A DNA stretch of 64,000 nucleotides from Planctomycetota bacterium (GCA_020351025.1 CP070728.1:1631533-1695532), one strand, 5' to 3'. Positions 53,220 to 62,684 are shown, numbered from the stretch's first letter. A program made the numbers and translations. The notes: generated from the sequence alone by a model not told the origin.

Positions 53220-54482
53220 CTATGCCTTCAAATCCCTAAGAAAATCTGCTTCTAACTTCTCATTAGCTTTCATCATCTCGTCCCACGTCATTTCACTGTG
53301 CGCATAAGCTGCACTGCGGCCTAAAATAGATGTCAGAACACTGCGAACACTCGGCTGAACCGTCGTATTCGCATACCTGCCGTTTATAATATTGTCATAA
53401 AAGTCCGCGATATTCTTCGATGCTCCTCCCCAATAAATCTCACTCGTCTTACCACCTTTGTATGGTGTATTTCCGCGGATGGAAACCTCACCGCCATAAT
53501 GCGTGTCAATCACACCATCCGTACCGTAAAACCTGCACAAAATCCCGCCATAATCATCCGTGCCGCCTTGCTTGCAGTTAAAACTTAAAACAATATCCTT
53601 CGGAAAGTCATAGACCACAGCAAAGTAGTCCCAAACATTACCGAACTTGCGGCTCGCCAGCCCGCCAGTACCATATGCACTGACTGCATCCTCACCAAGT
53701 ATCCAAGAGGCAACATCAATTGCGTGAATGGCCTGCTCGCTTATAATGTCACCCGAAAGTGCCTTATCCAGACCCCATGCCCGCAAACGTACCTCCGGGT
53801 CGTTCGGCTTCTCCTCGAGATATTTGCCTATAGGATTCCACGTCAGCCAGGTCGGCCCCGTCACAAAATTTGCATCTCCATACATAATACGACCAATATC
53901 CCCGTAATGAACACGCTTTATCGCCTCGCGGTATAATGCATCTGCCCGCGTCTGAAAATCAACAATAAAACATAGCTTATTCGCCGTCGCCCTCCTGCCA
54001 GTCTCAGAAACCGAAACGCACCCCGGAACATCCACCCCAATGGGCTTAGCTAAGTATACGTGAACACCCGCACTAATCGCAGCCGCTGCCTGCTCAGGAT
54101 GAAAATAAGGCGGACTCTCTATCGCCACCGCATCAACTCCCGACTCCAAAACCTTCTTATAACACGATAGGCCGGTAAAACGCTTACTTTGCTCTATACC
54201 AAACTTCTCGCCAAACTCGTCAACCCTGTCCTCGAAATAATCCGCCGCAGCCACAATCTTATACCCGCCGTGTTCAATGAACTTATCCCCTATATCCTTG
54301 CCGCGCATACCGCAGCCAATCATACCTAACCTGACCTTCGAGTTGGCTGCCGTGCCGTAAACAAGCTTGGCCTTTATCGCCGCAAATGATATCGCAGTCG
54401 CACCGGCACCAGCTATAAACTCACGACGGTTCATTTGTTTCCGCTTCTCGCTGACAACCAACTTTCTTTCTTCTTCCAACAT
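53220..54482 (-). CDS. Tat-exported Gfo/Idh/MocA oxidoreductase
   Basis: About 420 residues. A Tat-type signal (MNRREFIAGAGATAISFAAIKA) follows a short charged start, then the Rossmann domain with V-R-L-G-M-I-G-C-G-M-R-G, the E-S-P-P-Y-F-H-P motif and A-K-P-I-G (usual EKP, with Ala for Glu). The C-terminal half is the family's beta domain. Exported family members use tightly bound NAD to oxidise glycosides. The ATG at 54482 has AAGGAGG eight bases upstream, a very good ribosome site; other in-frame ATGs lie at 54521 and 54434. First structural gene of the operon. Confidence 0.88.
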   Translation of the reverse strand: MLEEERKLVVSEKRKQMNRREFIAGAGATAISFAAIKAKLVYGTAANSKVRLGMIGCGMRGKDIGDKFIEHGGYKIVAAADYFEDRVDEFGEKFGIEQSKRFTGLSCYKKVLESGVDAVAIESPPYFHPEQAAAAISAGVHVYLAKPIGVDVPGCVSVSETGRRATANKLCFIVDFQTRADALYREAIKRVHYGDIGRIMYGDANFVTGPTWLTWNPIGKYLEEKPNDPEVRLRAWGLDKALSGDIISEQAIHAIDVASWILGEDAVSAYGTGGLASRKFGNVWDYFAVVYDFPKDIVLSFNCKQGGTDDYGGILCRFYGTDGVIDTHYGGEVSIRGNTPYKGGKTSEIYWGGASKNIADFYDNIINGRYANTTVQPSVRSVLTSILGRSAAYAHSEMTWDEMMKANEKLEADFLRDLKA

Positions 54483-54670
54483 TACATAGGCCTCCTTAAT
54501 TGGCATAAGCTCTGACAACACCCACCGCCATCAGACACGCGAACTATCCATTCAATATTTCCAATAATATATTATCCACTGTCCCCAATAATTTACCGAT
54601 ACACAAAATACTAACTATCGTCTATGCAATCAAATGCAATCCCGATCCATAATGTAGGGCCGCCTCTCTG

Positions 54671-55975
54671 CTATAAAGGTGTCGAAACCTTCTCTCTCCG
54701 AAGGTTCCCATTCCTGAATTGAAGCGGTGTCGTCCCTACAAGCCTCTTAAATGTTCGCGTAAAATAGCTCTGATTATTATAACCAACCTGAAAACATATC
54801 TCCGTACAGCTCTGTTCCGTAGCCAGTAACAGTTGCTTCGCACGCTCTATTCGCACGCCCGTAAGGTAATCTACAAGAGTGATGCCCATTTGTTCCTTGA
54901 ATACGTGGGCCAGCCGCGAAACGCTAAGGTGTGATGCCTTCGCTATGTCCGTAAGGGTCACCGCCTTATCATAGTTGGCATCAATGTAGTTTATCGCAGG
55001 ACTGATTTGTGTCACCTTCCTGGCATCCTGTAATGTATAAACCAATTCGATAAATTCATCCAGCGCCGTGCTAATCCACGCACACAAATCCTCCTGATTG
55101 CTGATTTGCATAACTTTATCTACATAAGCCAAATTCCTTTCCAGCATAACATCGATATCAACCCCGCCTTCTACCGCCGCCCGACTCAAAATACTCAATA
55201 GCTCCAGTAATCGCGCTTTAAGAACACCTAATTCACCAGGGTTATGGAACAATATCGTCCCTAAAATCGAATTCAGTATCTCCTTTGCTCCGGTCCGGTC
55301 CCCTATCTTAACCTTCCCCAACAGCTCCCGTTCGCTTTGCAAAGGATACTCCCAATCCGTGCCCAGTTTTTTCCTTTCCTGAATAAACTCCCCTATTTGC
55401 GATTGCTGTTCCGACCGCTGACGACGCCATCTTATAACACGACCGTCAAGTCCTCCAACTTCGTATAGCAAATCAAATAAAAATTCCGCCGCTCTTTGAA
55501 TTTGTCGACCGTGGATAATCGGCAGCTTACGTATCGACGCTACCAGCTTTTTCCTTTCTTTGCAGATACCTTTCAAACGCTTCTTGATGTCTTCTATCAG
55601 AATTCTCGTCACTGGCTCCCAGAGGCACTTGCCGAAAAACATCCCACCAAGCGCCTTATTCTTATCCATAACCGGAACACAAACCAGAACTATACCTGCA
55701 TGGCAAAGTGAAATATAGGAGTGGCCCGTCTCTATCGCAATCTTGAGGCTTCGCTTACGCTCCTTGTTACACCTTCTAAGACCCGTACTATTACTTCGAA
55801 CAATCTGACAAAATGCCGGATGACAATCCACGCTGCACGTCTGCTTTATCTCTTTGCCGCTAATACCCCTCGTCTCAAGACCAAGCTGAAAATGCTGACG
55901 AAATACCACCTCGATTCTTAAAAATCTCTCCCCAGATAAGACCCTGCTCAACTGCGCTCTACCACCCATCTTCAA
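54671..55975 (-). CDS. PocR-domain AraC-family transcriptional regulator
   Basis: 434 residues. The N-terminal ~180 residues are a PocR-type sensory domain with the conserved Cys/His set (C-x-x-x-x-x-F-C, L-R-R-C, L-C-H-A-G-I), which may bind a metal or a small molecule. The C-terminal ~100 residues are two AraC-type helix-turn-helix motifs (L-T-D-I-A-K-A-S-H-L-S, C-F-Q-V-G-Y-N-N-Q-S-Y-F-T-R-T-F-K-R). It is the first gene in the minus-strand run, 188 bp before the oxidoreductase, so it probably controls that operon. Signal unknown. Confidence 0.88.
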   Translation of the reverse strand: MKMGGRAQLSRVLSGERFLRIEVVFRQHFQLGLETRGISGKEIKQTCSVDCHPAFCQIVRSNSTGLRRCNKERKRSLKIAIETGHSYISLCHAGIVLVCVPVMDKNKALGGMFFGKCLWEPVTRILIEDIKKRLKGICKERKKLVASIRKLPIIHGRQIQRAAEFLFDLLYEVGGLDGRVIRWRRQRSEQQSQIGEFIQERKKLGTDWEYPLQSERELLGKVKIGDRTGAKEILNSILGTILFHNPGELGVLKARLLELLSILSRAAVEGGVDIDVMLERNLAYVDKVMQISNQEDLCAWISTALDEFIELVYTLQDARKVTQISPAINYIDANYDKAVTLTDIAKASHLSVSRLAHVFKEQMGITLVDYLTGVRIERAKQLLLATEQSCTEICFQVGYNNQSYFTRTFKRLVGTTPLQFRNGNLRREKVSTPL

Positions 55976-55990
55976 TCATCTTTATTAATA

Positions 55991-56020
55991 TGTCATTCTG
56001 AGCGAATAGAAGAATCTCAG
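55991..56020. repeat. Dispersed intergenic repeat word
   Basis: TGTCATTCTGAGCGAATAGA and its continuation resemble a dispersed sequence that I remember from many unrelated genomes, though slightly degenerate. It lies in the 228-bp divergent gap between the AraC regulator and the M28 peptidase. Confidence 0.45.
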
Positions 56021-56203
56021 AAAAACCAAATACTATGCACTAACGACTATTAACTAAAATAGCAAGATTGTGCTATTATATCAATCCAGCAAGATAATGC
56101 AAATCAAATCCACCCCATCTCCTCGCAGCTAACTCTCCTGATATCCTGTTCCCCGATAGCCTAATCTTCTTGACCAAAACCTCCCTTTCAGCATAATAAT
56201 GCA

Positions 56204-57241
56204 GTGTCTAAAAGAAGCTTTGCAATAAAATTTATAACCCGGGCTGCAATTATTCGACTTGCCATACTTACTGCAGTCCTTGCATTTGTCTATTTGTGCG
56301 CATATATCACAATGCTAAAAATGCCTGGAAAAAGTTATAAAGGCCCGCTTATGCCCCTAACCGCTGACCAACTTGCACTACGAGACCAGCTCCGCAACGA
56401 CGTCGAAACACTTGCCCGCCAAATCGGCGAACGAAATATCTGGAAATATACTAACCTCACCGCCGCCGCTGATTTTATCGAAAATTCCCTCAACCAAATC
56501 GGCTATAAAACCAGCCGTCAAAACTTCTCCGCCGATGGCAAAACCTGCTCCAATATCGAAGCAGAACTTAAAGGCTCATCTCAACCCGACCGGATTATTA
56601 TTATCGGCGCCCATTACGATACCGTCCTCGGCTCACCAGGCGCAAACGACAATGCCTCCGCCGTCGCCGCTAACCTCGCACTCGCAAGACACTTCAAAGC
56701 TCAATCTCCCACAAAAACACTCCGCTTTGTCTTCTTCGCCAACGAAGAGCCACCATTCTTCCAGACTCTCCAAATGGGAAGCCAGCACTACGCAAAAGCC
56801 TGCCGCCAAAAAAATGAAAATATTATCGCAATGCTCAGCCTCGAAACCATCGGCTATTATACCGATGAGCACAAAACCCAGAATTACCCGCCGCCCCTCA
56901 GTCTGTTCTACCCCTCAACCGGCAATTTCCTCGGCTTCGTCGGCAATCTTTCTTCTCGCAAACTTTTGTACAAAGCCATTGCTTCATTTCGCGATAATTG
57001 TAAGTTCCCATCGGAAGGTGGTGCTTTCCCTTCGTTTGTCCCCGGCATAACCTGGTCCGACCATTATTCCTTCTGGCAGCAAAACTACCCCGCCATCATG
57101 CTAACCGACACCGCACCATTCAGATACCCACATTATCACGGCCATGAGGATACTGTTGATAAAATTTGCTTCGACCACCTCGCCATCGTTACTTCCGGAA
57201 TAAAAACCATCATCTACGGCTTACTTGCTCCTGACTCTTGA
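56204..57241 (+). CDS. M28 family zinc peptidase, membrane-anchored
   Basis: 345 residues starting at GTG. A single N-terminal membrane segment (about residues 12-35, AAIIRLAILTAVLAFVYLCAYITML) puts the enzyme outside the cytoplasm. The M28 metal motifs are present: G-A-H-Y-D-T (~145), A-N-D-N-A-S-A near 155, F-F-A-N-E-E-P and the last H near H-Y-H-G-H-E-D-T. M28 enzymes remove N-terminal residues or act as glutaminyl cyclases; which is not clear. It stands alone on the plus strand. Confidence 0.87.
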   Translation: MSKRSFAIKFITRAAIIRLAILTAVLAFVYLCAYITMLKMPGKSYKGPLMPLTADQLALRDQLRNDVETLARQIGERNIWKYTNLTAAADFIENSLNQIGYKTSRQNFSADGKTCSNIEAELKGSSQPDRIIIIGAHYDTVLGSPGANDNASAVAANLALARHFKAQSPTKTLRFVFFANEEPPFFQTLQMGSQHYAKACRQKNENIIAMLSLETIGYYTDEHKTQNYPPPLSLFYPSTGNFLGFVGNLSSRKLLYKAIASFRDNCKFPSEGGAFPSFVPGITWSDHYSFWQQNYPAIMLTDTAPFRYPHYHGHEDTVDKICFDHLAIVTSGIKTIIYGLLAPDS

Positions 57242-57414
57242 ATTCTGTCTTCTGAACTTTATATTTTTGCATTTTGATTTTTGATTTTGTCTTTGTCCTC
57301 CGCACCCTCTGCGGTTAATCTCTTTGTTTTAAATTTTGCACCATGGTTTTGCACTCTAAGCTTTAACTTTTAAATCCCACGAGATATTAAATGCAAGATA
57401 CGAGATGCGAATTC
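57242..57414. repeat. Gap made of short AT-rich word repeats
   Basis: The gap holds TTTTTGCATTTTGATTTTTG (from 57265), a phrase with CTCTGCGGTTAATCTCTTTG at 57307-57326, and CGAGATATTAAATGCAAGAT followed by ACGAGATGCGA (57380-57411). Similar words are found at 62311-62361. No gene, no clear terminator hairpin. Confidence 0.55.
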
Positions 57415-58683
57415 CTATTCGTGTCGAAGTGCAACTATCGGGTCCACCTTGGCGGCCCGAACCGCAGGATATAACCCGAACACAATACCAACCCCTCCGC
57501 TTATCACCAGTGGCAGCACTATACTTGCCAAAGTGATGACCGTTGCCATGCCGGAAAAAAACGTTATTAAAGATGGCACGATGACACCCAGACCAATACC
57601 GATAAGACCACCAATTATTGAAAGTACAACCGTCTCGATCAGAAACTGCCCGATAATTTGTCTCCTCTTGGCCCCAATGGCACGCCGTATCCCTATCTCA
57701 CGTGTCCGCTCCGTCACAGAAGCCAGCATAATATTCATAATCCCTATCCCGCCCACCAAAAGGCTAATCCCCGCAATCGAACCTAACACAATATTAAACG
57801 TCCGCTTCGTCGCCTCTGCCTGACGCAGCAAAGCTAACGGAACGCTTACAAGGTAATCCTTCTTCTTATGAAACCGCCCTAACATGTGCTCAATACCACC
57901 AGCCGTTGGTTCGACATCCTCAATCGTCTCGACCGCAACTATCATCTGGTGCAGCTCCACCAGCTCCCGCTCTCTCGTACCAGCCGTCCTTCTCGTATTT
58001 ATATCGCCGAAATATGCCTGCGCAACACTGATGGGTATATAAACATCTATCTCCTGGTCGGGTATCTGAATATTACCAGCCTGACCGCTCTCACTCTTGA
58101 CAATCCCCACAACTTCGAAATAGTCACTGCCTATCCGCAGTTTCTGCCCTATAGTACCTTCACCAGCCAAAAGCCTTCGCGCACCAAATTCCGTAAGAAC
58201 CGCCACCGGCAAACTCCCTTTGTCATCGGATGCCAGCAATACACGTCCTGCCATAACAGGTCTGCGAACTAACTCAAACCACACCGCCGTCGTCCCAACT
58301 ATTCTCAGTTCCAGCGACCGCTCTCCAAGTCTGCCTTCTTTACGCATCAGCTTCACCGGTGCCGCTTGCCTTATCGTCCTGAATGTCTCAGCCACACGCC
58401 GATGGTCTTCATATGTCAGCCCGTAGATGCTCATATGCGAATGTGTCGTACTCGCCGCCTCCTCATCAATCGATTTAATCGAGCTGATTATTATATTATT
58501 GCTGCCGAGCTTGCGTATCTGCTCCAGCGCCTCCTTACTCGCGCCTTCGCCAACCGACAGCATCGCTACCACACTGCCAACTCCAAACACAATACCAAGA
58601 GTCGTAAGCAAAGAGCGAAGCTTATGCAGAAGAAGATTCTCAATACCTAACAGAATATTACGAACAACCTTAATCTGGTGCAT
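57415..58683 (-). CDS. MacB-like ABC transporter permease
   Basis: 422 residues with the FtsX/MacB layout: one N-terminal membrane segment (about residues 20-45), a ~230-residue periplasmic domain and three C-terminal membrane segments. The terminal domain has I-A-G-I-S-L-L-V-G-G-I-G-I-M-N-I-M-L and R-E-I-G-I-R-R-A-I-G-A-K-R-R. MacB-type pumps move drugs, lipopeptides or proteins across the outer membrane with a MacA partner. Its start overlaps the ATPase gene stop by one base. Confidence 0.93.
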   Translation of the reverse strand: MHQIKVVRNILLGIENLLLHKLRSLLTTLGIVFGVGSVVAMLSVGEGASKEALEQIRKLGSNNIIISSIKSIDEEAASTTHSHMSIYGLTYEDHRRVAETFRTIRQAAPVKLMRKEGRLGERSLELRIVGTTAVWFELVRRPVMAGRVLLASDDKGSLPVAVLTEFGARRLLAGEGTIGQKLRIGSDYFEVVGIVKSESGQAGNIQIPDQEIDVYIPISVAQAYFGDINTRRTAGTRERELVELHQMIVAVETIEDVEPTAGGIEHMLGRFHKKKDYLVSVPLALLRQAEATKRTFNIVLGSIAGISLLVGGIGIMNIMLASVTERTREIGIRRAIGAKRRQIIGQFLIETVVLSIIGGLIGIGLGVIVPSLITFFSGMATVITLASIVLPLVISGGVGIVFGLYPAVRAAKVDPIVALRHE

Positions 58684-59393
58684 TAGCCGTCCCCCTCAAT
58701 CCGCTCGACCACACCATCAAGCATATGGAGCCGACGCTTTGCATATACCGCCACATGCGATTCGTGTGTCACCATTATTATTGTCTTGCCCTCCTCATTA
58801 AGTTTAACCAAAAGTTGCAGTATCTGCTCTCCCGTCGCCGTATCTAAGTTACCCGTCGGCTCATCTGCAAATATTATCTCCGGGTCGTTCGCCAGCGACC
58901 TTGCAATCGCCACCCGCTGCATCTCCCCGCCCGACAGCTCCGTCGGACGGTGCCCAAGACGCTCCTCAAGCCCTACCTCTTCCGCAAGCTCCCTCGCTCG
59001 CTCAGCGCTTCTGCTGGCATCCCAGCCTAAATAATAAAGCGGCAGCTCGATATTCCTTTGAACCGTAAGTTGTGGAATGAGATTAAAGCTCTGAAAAACA
59101 AATCCAAGATGCCGCAGCCGCAGCTCGCTGAGTGAATCATCATCAAGCTCGCTCACATCTCGGCCTTCAAGAATATATTGCCCCGAAGTCAATCGGTCCA
59201 AACAGCCCAGTATGTTCATCATTGTACTTTTACCTGACCCGCTTGGCCCCATTATCGCCCAAAAGCCCCCACGCCGAAACGTCAACGTTATCCCGTCAAG
59301 AGCCTTGACCTCCTGATGGCCCATCTGGTAAATCTTCCGCGCATTCTCCAACTGCACTATCCCGTCGTTTGCTTTTGCCGCCCCCGCATTCAT
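58683..59393 (-). CDS. MacB/LolD-type ABC transporter ATPase
   Basis: 236 residues with Walker A G-P-S-G-S-G-K-S-T near residue 47, signature L-S-G-G-E-M-Q-R near 150 and Walker B I-I-F-A-D-E-P-T-G-N-L-D near 170. It pairs with the permease next to it. The gene overlaps the adaptor gene by 4 bp, so adaptor, ATPase and permease are co-translated in that order. In MacB proper the ATPase and permease are fused; here they are separate, as in LolCDE and similar systems. Confidence 0.95.
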   Translation of the reverse strand: MNAGAAKANDGIVQLENARKIYQMGHQEVKALDGITLTFRRGGFWAIMGPSGSGKSTMMNILGCLDRLTSGQYILEGRDVSELDDDSLSELRLRHLGFVFQSFNLIPQLTVQRNIELPLYYLGWDASRSAERARELAEEVGLEERLGHRPTELSGGEMQRVAIARSLANDPEIIFADEPTGNLDTATGEQILQLLVKLNEEGKTIIMVTHESHVAVYAKRRLHMLDGVVERIEGDG

Positions 59394-61114
59394 TTACCTC
59401 CCCCTTTTTGCCCTCCACTTTGCCCACGCCTCTCCATAAACTTCTTGCGCATCTCCTCCCTCTCTTCAGGCGTCATCTTCTCATACCTCTCGCGCATCTT
59501 TTCCATCTGCTCAGGCGTTAGCTCCGGCTTCCGGCCCAAATCTTCTTCCTTACCTTCACCCTCATCAATCAAACGTTCTCTTTCACGCCTGTCCTCTTCA
59601 GAGCCACTCATCTCAGTTTCAACCCCGGCTGACGCAAGCGGAGGCGTAAGCAAAACTATTTCTCCCTCCTCCAAACCGCTCTTAATCCTCATCATCCTGT
59701 TATTATCAAGCCCAACCTCTATCCCTCGCGGCTCAAATGCCTTACCATTCCATACATATACCGTCGGCTCACCACCAACTCGAAGCACCGCCTGAACTGG
59801 TATGTATACCGCATCATCATATTCTTCTATTATAATTTCCGCCCTGCAGCTCATCCCCGTACGAAGGTCATCTCCCTCTCCCTCAAGCTCAATCTCAGTA
59901 TTATAAACCTTCAAATCCGGGTTTAGCCAAACCATTTGAGCATCAGGTAATGGGGCTATCTTCGCAACCGTACCGGTAAACTTCCTGCCCGGAAGTGCAT
60001 CAACTGTAACACTCACCGGCAACCCAGGCCTGATTTTCTGAAGACTCGCTTCATGAACCTTCACCTCAGCATTAACTGCCGTTGCCGTCGGCAGATAAAT
60101 AAGTTCCTCTCGTTCGTGTACCTCCCGCCCCTCATCAAGCGGCTCCTCATTGCCACGCCAGTGTTGCGTCTTTGCACTCGTCGCATAAATAACTAATCCG
60201 TCCGCAGGTGCATATATCTTTGTCTTTACAATCTGCTCCTCAAGCTTCGTCAGCTTATCCTGTTGACGCCTGTACTCGGAATCTTTCGCCCGCAGCTCTG
60301 CCTCTGCCTGTACCACATCGGCCTTCGCCTTACGCTTCGTACGCTCCAGTGCCATCTCCGCCTGCCTGACATCGCTCTCCAATTCCGCCAATTTCCTCGG
60401 ATGGCTGAAATCCTTCAGCAAACGAAGCTCATTCTCTGACAGTTCCAAATCCAATTCCTTCTTGTGAGTAGATAATTCGTCTATTTGCAATTCCGTTTGT
60501 GAAATATATTCCCTCTCGAAAAGTTTGCGAGACCAGTTTAACTGCTCCTCTGACGTCTGCAGCTCTTCCTTAGCCAATGTAATCCGAGACTCCGCCTCTG
60601 TAAGTTCATTCAGATATTCTCCCTCTAAATATTTCTTCAAATCCTGCTTGGCGAAATCAAGCGTAAGCTCCGCCAAATCAACATCGCTTAGTGCCTGGTT
60701 CTCAGCCACCGCTAAATTCTCACGTGCCCGGATAAACGCCGCCTCTGCGTTTTGAACCCGAATCTGCTGGTCAATCCGGTCATCTAACAATTGGCTCGAA
60801 TCTAATTCTACCAGAAGCTCCTCCTCCTTGACATGTGTCCCTTCCTCTACTAAAGAAAGTATCGTTGTCCTGCCTTCAACTTCGCACTTGAGAATTATCT
60901 GTTCGCGCGCCTGTATCGTACCAGACTCAGTTACACTAATCCGCAATGGCCCGCGCTTCACCGCAAACCTCGCCGTATCACCCTCCCATATCTCTTTGGA
61001 GCCTGAATCATTAAAAGCTACTACGGCAATCCCTATAAGTAGCAGTACGATAAGCCCTATCAGAAATGAAACCTTCCTACGTAAAAAAGGCAATTTAATT
61101 TTATCGATTTTCAC
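59390..61114 (-). CDS. HlyD/MacA-type efflux adaptor
   Basis: 574 residues. A membrane segment (about residues 13-31) leads into a split lipoyl/barrel-sandwich domain, broken by a long coiled coil (about residues 115-300, rich in E, L, K), then a beta-barrel and membrane-proximal domain. The C-terminal ~70 residues are highly charged, E/K/R-rich (M-R-E-R-Y-E-K-M-T-P-E-E-R-E), and are not part of the usual family. It connects the MacB-like pump to an outer-membrane exit. First gene of the exporter operon. Confidence 0.9.
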   Translation of the reverse strand: MKIDKIKLPFLRRKVSFLIGLIVLLLIGIAVVAFNDSGSKEIWEGDTARFAVKRGPLRISVTESGTIQAREQIILKCEVEGRTTILSLVEEGTHVKEEELLVELDSSQLLDDRIDQQIRVQNAEAAFIRARENLAVAENQALSDVDLAELTLDFAKQDLKKYLEGEYLNELTEAESRITLAKEELQTSEEQLNWSRKLFEREYISQTELQIDELSTHKKELDLELSENELRLLKDFSHPRKLAELESDVRQAEMALERTKRKAKADVVQAEAELRAKDSEYRRQQDKLTKLEEQIVKTKIYAPADGLVIYATSAKTQHWRGNEEPLDEGREVHEREELIYLPTATAVNAEVKVHEASLQKIRPGLPVSVTVDALPGRKFTGTVAKIAPLPDAQMVWLNPDLKVYNTEIELEGEGDDLRTGMSCRAEIIIEEYDDAVYIPVQAVLRVGGEPTVYVWNGKAFEPRGIEVGLDNNRMMRIKSGLEEGEIVLLTPPLASAGVETEMSGSEEDRRERERLIDEGEGKEEDLGRKPELTPEQMEKMRERYEKMTPEEREEMRKKFMERRGQSGGQKGGGK

Positions 61115-61540
61115 TACCTATTCCCTCCGGAAAATATCTCTGTCATAACTCTTCTCATCACCTTTTAATAGCCCTTTTTACTTCTATACGGCCTGGCAGA
61201 CCTGCCGTTACTGGCTCCGCCCCCGTCAAAGAAACACAAATCTGTATTGCACCATTATACCAAATTCACATTCCCCAATTCAACCTTTTTAGGGTTACGC
61301 CGTTTATTTAGCCCCCTGCATCGTAGGGGGTTGTATTTAGCCCCGTACTTTGGGCGGGGGCATCCATTCATTGTAAGACGGACAAAACGCCCGCTTTATT
61401 GCACAAAAGCCAAATTATTATCGGCCACTCCACACTAAACGCTATACGCCACTGCTGTCTTGACTCTGGCGTCTTGTGTCTTTCCTATACCGTACTCCCA
61501 AAGCTTTCTTGGCAAATGCCAATATTTACCTCCAATTTCC
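61115..61540. other. Intergenic region with two G/C hairpins and word repeats
   Basis: No gene. Two neighbouring hairpins share the word TTTAGCCCC: the first has arms CCCCCT/AGGGGG (61312-61330), the second GCCCC paired with a G run (61340-61361). At 61433-61449 CACTAAACGCTATACGC recalls the words in the gspG-gspH gap. The remainder has no feature I can name. Confidence 0.4.
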
Positions 61541-61568
61541 TTGACTGAAAGACTGCAAGTGTTATATT
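61541..61568 (+). promoter_or_regulatory. Sigma-70 type promoter of the ferritin-like gene
   Basis: TTGACT (61541-61546) and TATATT (61563-61568) are 16 bp apart, 120 bp before the ferritin-like gene. No operator or Fur box is obvious. Confidence 0.6.
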
Positions 61569-61687
61569 AAATGCTCTTCGGCGGACTTTATAACGGTACT
61601 CTTGAAATGCTTGAGTTATTGCGCTCGGCCTGATTGTCGTGATGGTGAGAAAAATACGACTTTAGCTCCCTCGAGGGATAACACAGG

Positions 61688-62125
61688 ATGGAAAAAACGG
61701 ATTCCATTGACGAAATCTTGGAGTTTGCAATTGCCAGAGAAGTAGAAGCCAATCAGCTTTATTTATACATGGCAAGATGGATGGAAAATCCCGAGATGAG
61801 TAAGGTATGCGAAGCTCTCGCGAAAGAGGAGTTGGAGCACAAAGAAAAACTCGAACTTGAGGTCATCAAGAGAGGACGTGTTGTATCTGACATTAACATC
61901 TCCGACTATATCATGGATGTCGGCAGCAAGCTCGATATGGATTATCAGGAGATGCTCCTTTACGCGATTAACAAAGAAGGAATTTCGGTCAAGCTCTATA
62001 AAGACCTCGCCGAAGTAGTTAAAGACAAAGACTCTCGTCAAACCCTGCTGACGCTCGCAAAGGAAGAAACTGAGCACAAGCAGAGATTCGAAAAGGAATA
62101 TGATAAGCTGCTAAAGCAAAAATAG
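61688..62125 (+). CDS. Ferritin-like/rubrerythrin-domain protein
   Basis: 145 residues forming four predicted helices with two E-x-x-H motifs (E-E-L-E-H near residue 51 and E-E-T-E-H near 130) and additional helix Glu residues, the diiron pattern of the rubrerythrin ferritin-like domain. It has no rubredoxin domain. Such proteins reduce peroxide or bind iron in anaerobes. The start has an ACAGG purine stretch and a recognisable promoter. It stands alone. Confidence 0.88.
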   Translation: MEKTDSIDEILEFAIAREVEANQLYLYMARWMENPEMSKVCEALAKEELEHKEKLELEVIKRGRVVSDINISDYIMDVGSKLDMDYQEMLLYAINKEGISVKLYKDLAEVVKDKDSRQTLLTLAKEETEHKQRFEKEYDKLLKQK

Positions 62126-62565
62126 CCGCCACCTGATTCTCTGTCCCCCACGAAAACCTCCCCGCTTTGCCTTACCACAGAGAACCTAATCGTAAATCGT
62201 AAATTGATATGCCCCGAATCCCCGCGCAGGTGGAAACCCAGACGTCGTTTCAACCAATTATATCGCAATATAAGTCTCTCCATTCTGGATTGCAGTGATC
62301 AACCAAACTCATTTTTGCATTTTAATCTGTAATTTTGCTCTTTGATTTTTAATATTTGATATGCTTCCCCTGCCCTCTTCATTGTAGAAATCCTGTTCAG
62401 CTTGCCCTGAGCCAGGCCAAAGGAAAACAACTCATCCCGCATCCCCCATGTCTTTACCGAGGTTCCGCCTCAATTTTGTTAATCTGGACAATCCCGCCCT
62501 TGCCCATTTGAACACTTACGCCAAATTTGACCTCGTTATCTTTTATCTCCAAAACAAAATTCCCT
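62126..62565. repeat. Intergenic region rich in degenerate dispersed repeats
   Basis: There is no gene. Visible are TCGTAAATCGTAAATTG (from about 62189), a stretch ATTTTTGCATTTTAATCTGT (62311-62330) that continues with TTTGATTTTTAATATTTG, and GTTCAGCTTGCCCTGAGCC (62394-62412). Each resembles short repeated words in other gaps of the window or dispersed repeats I remember from other genomes. Confidence 0.45.
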
Positions 62566-62593
62566 TTGCAAAAATCCTTTCATCTTGTATAAT
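62566..62593 (+). promoter_or_regulatory. Promoter of the leuA leader
   Basis: TTGCAA (62566-62571) and a perfect TATAAT (62588-62593) are separated by 16 bp. The leader ORF begins 7 bases after the -10 box, so the leader mRNA would itself be nearly leaderless. Confidence 0.65.
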
Positions 62594-62600
62594 TTATTTT

Positions 62601-62684
62601 ATGAGCGAAACTTACACAATTCGTTCCCCGCAGCAGGCCAGCCTGTGCCTCAGCACACTCTTATTGCGCCGCAAGGCGCAATAA
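62601..62684 (+). CDS. Leucine-rich leader peptide upstream of leuA
   Basis: A 27-codon ORF starting with ATG at 62601, eight bases past a good -10 box. Near its end it encodes L-C-L-S-T-L-L-L followed by R-R-K-A-Q and stop: five Leu in eight residues, three in a row (CTC, TTA, TTG). These codons lie in or just before the 5' arm of a perfect hairpin. leuA starts 120 bases later. This matches the layout of leucine-operon leader peptides, where ribosome stalling at Leu codons controls RNA folding. There is no T run after the hairpin, so control may be by Rho or on translation. Confidence 0.7.
   Translation: MSETYTIRSPQQASLCLSTLLLRRKAQ
62661..62684 (+). promoter_or_regulatory. Hairpin in the leuA leader
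   Basis: A perfect 10-bp stem (TTATTGCGCC with GGCGCAATAA) closed by a GCAA tetraloop. Its 5' arm covers the TTA-TTG leucine codons of the leader peptide and its 3' arm ends in the TAA stop codon. No T run follows. Confidence 0.8.

Noticed and set aside
62661-62684. An ordinary intrinsic terminator before leuA
   Set aside because: The stem is perfect but no T run follows, and the 3' arm ends in the stop codon of the leader ORF.
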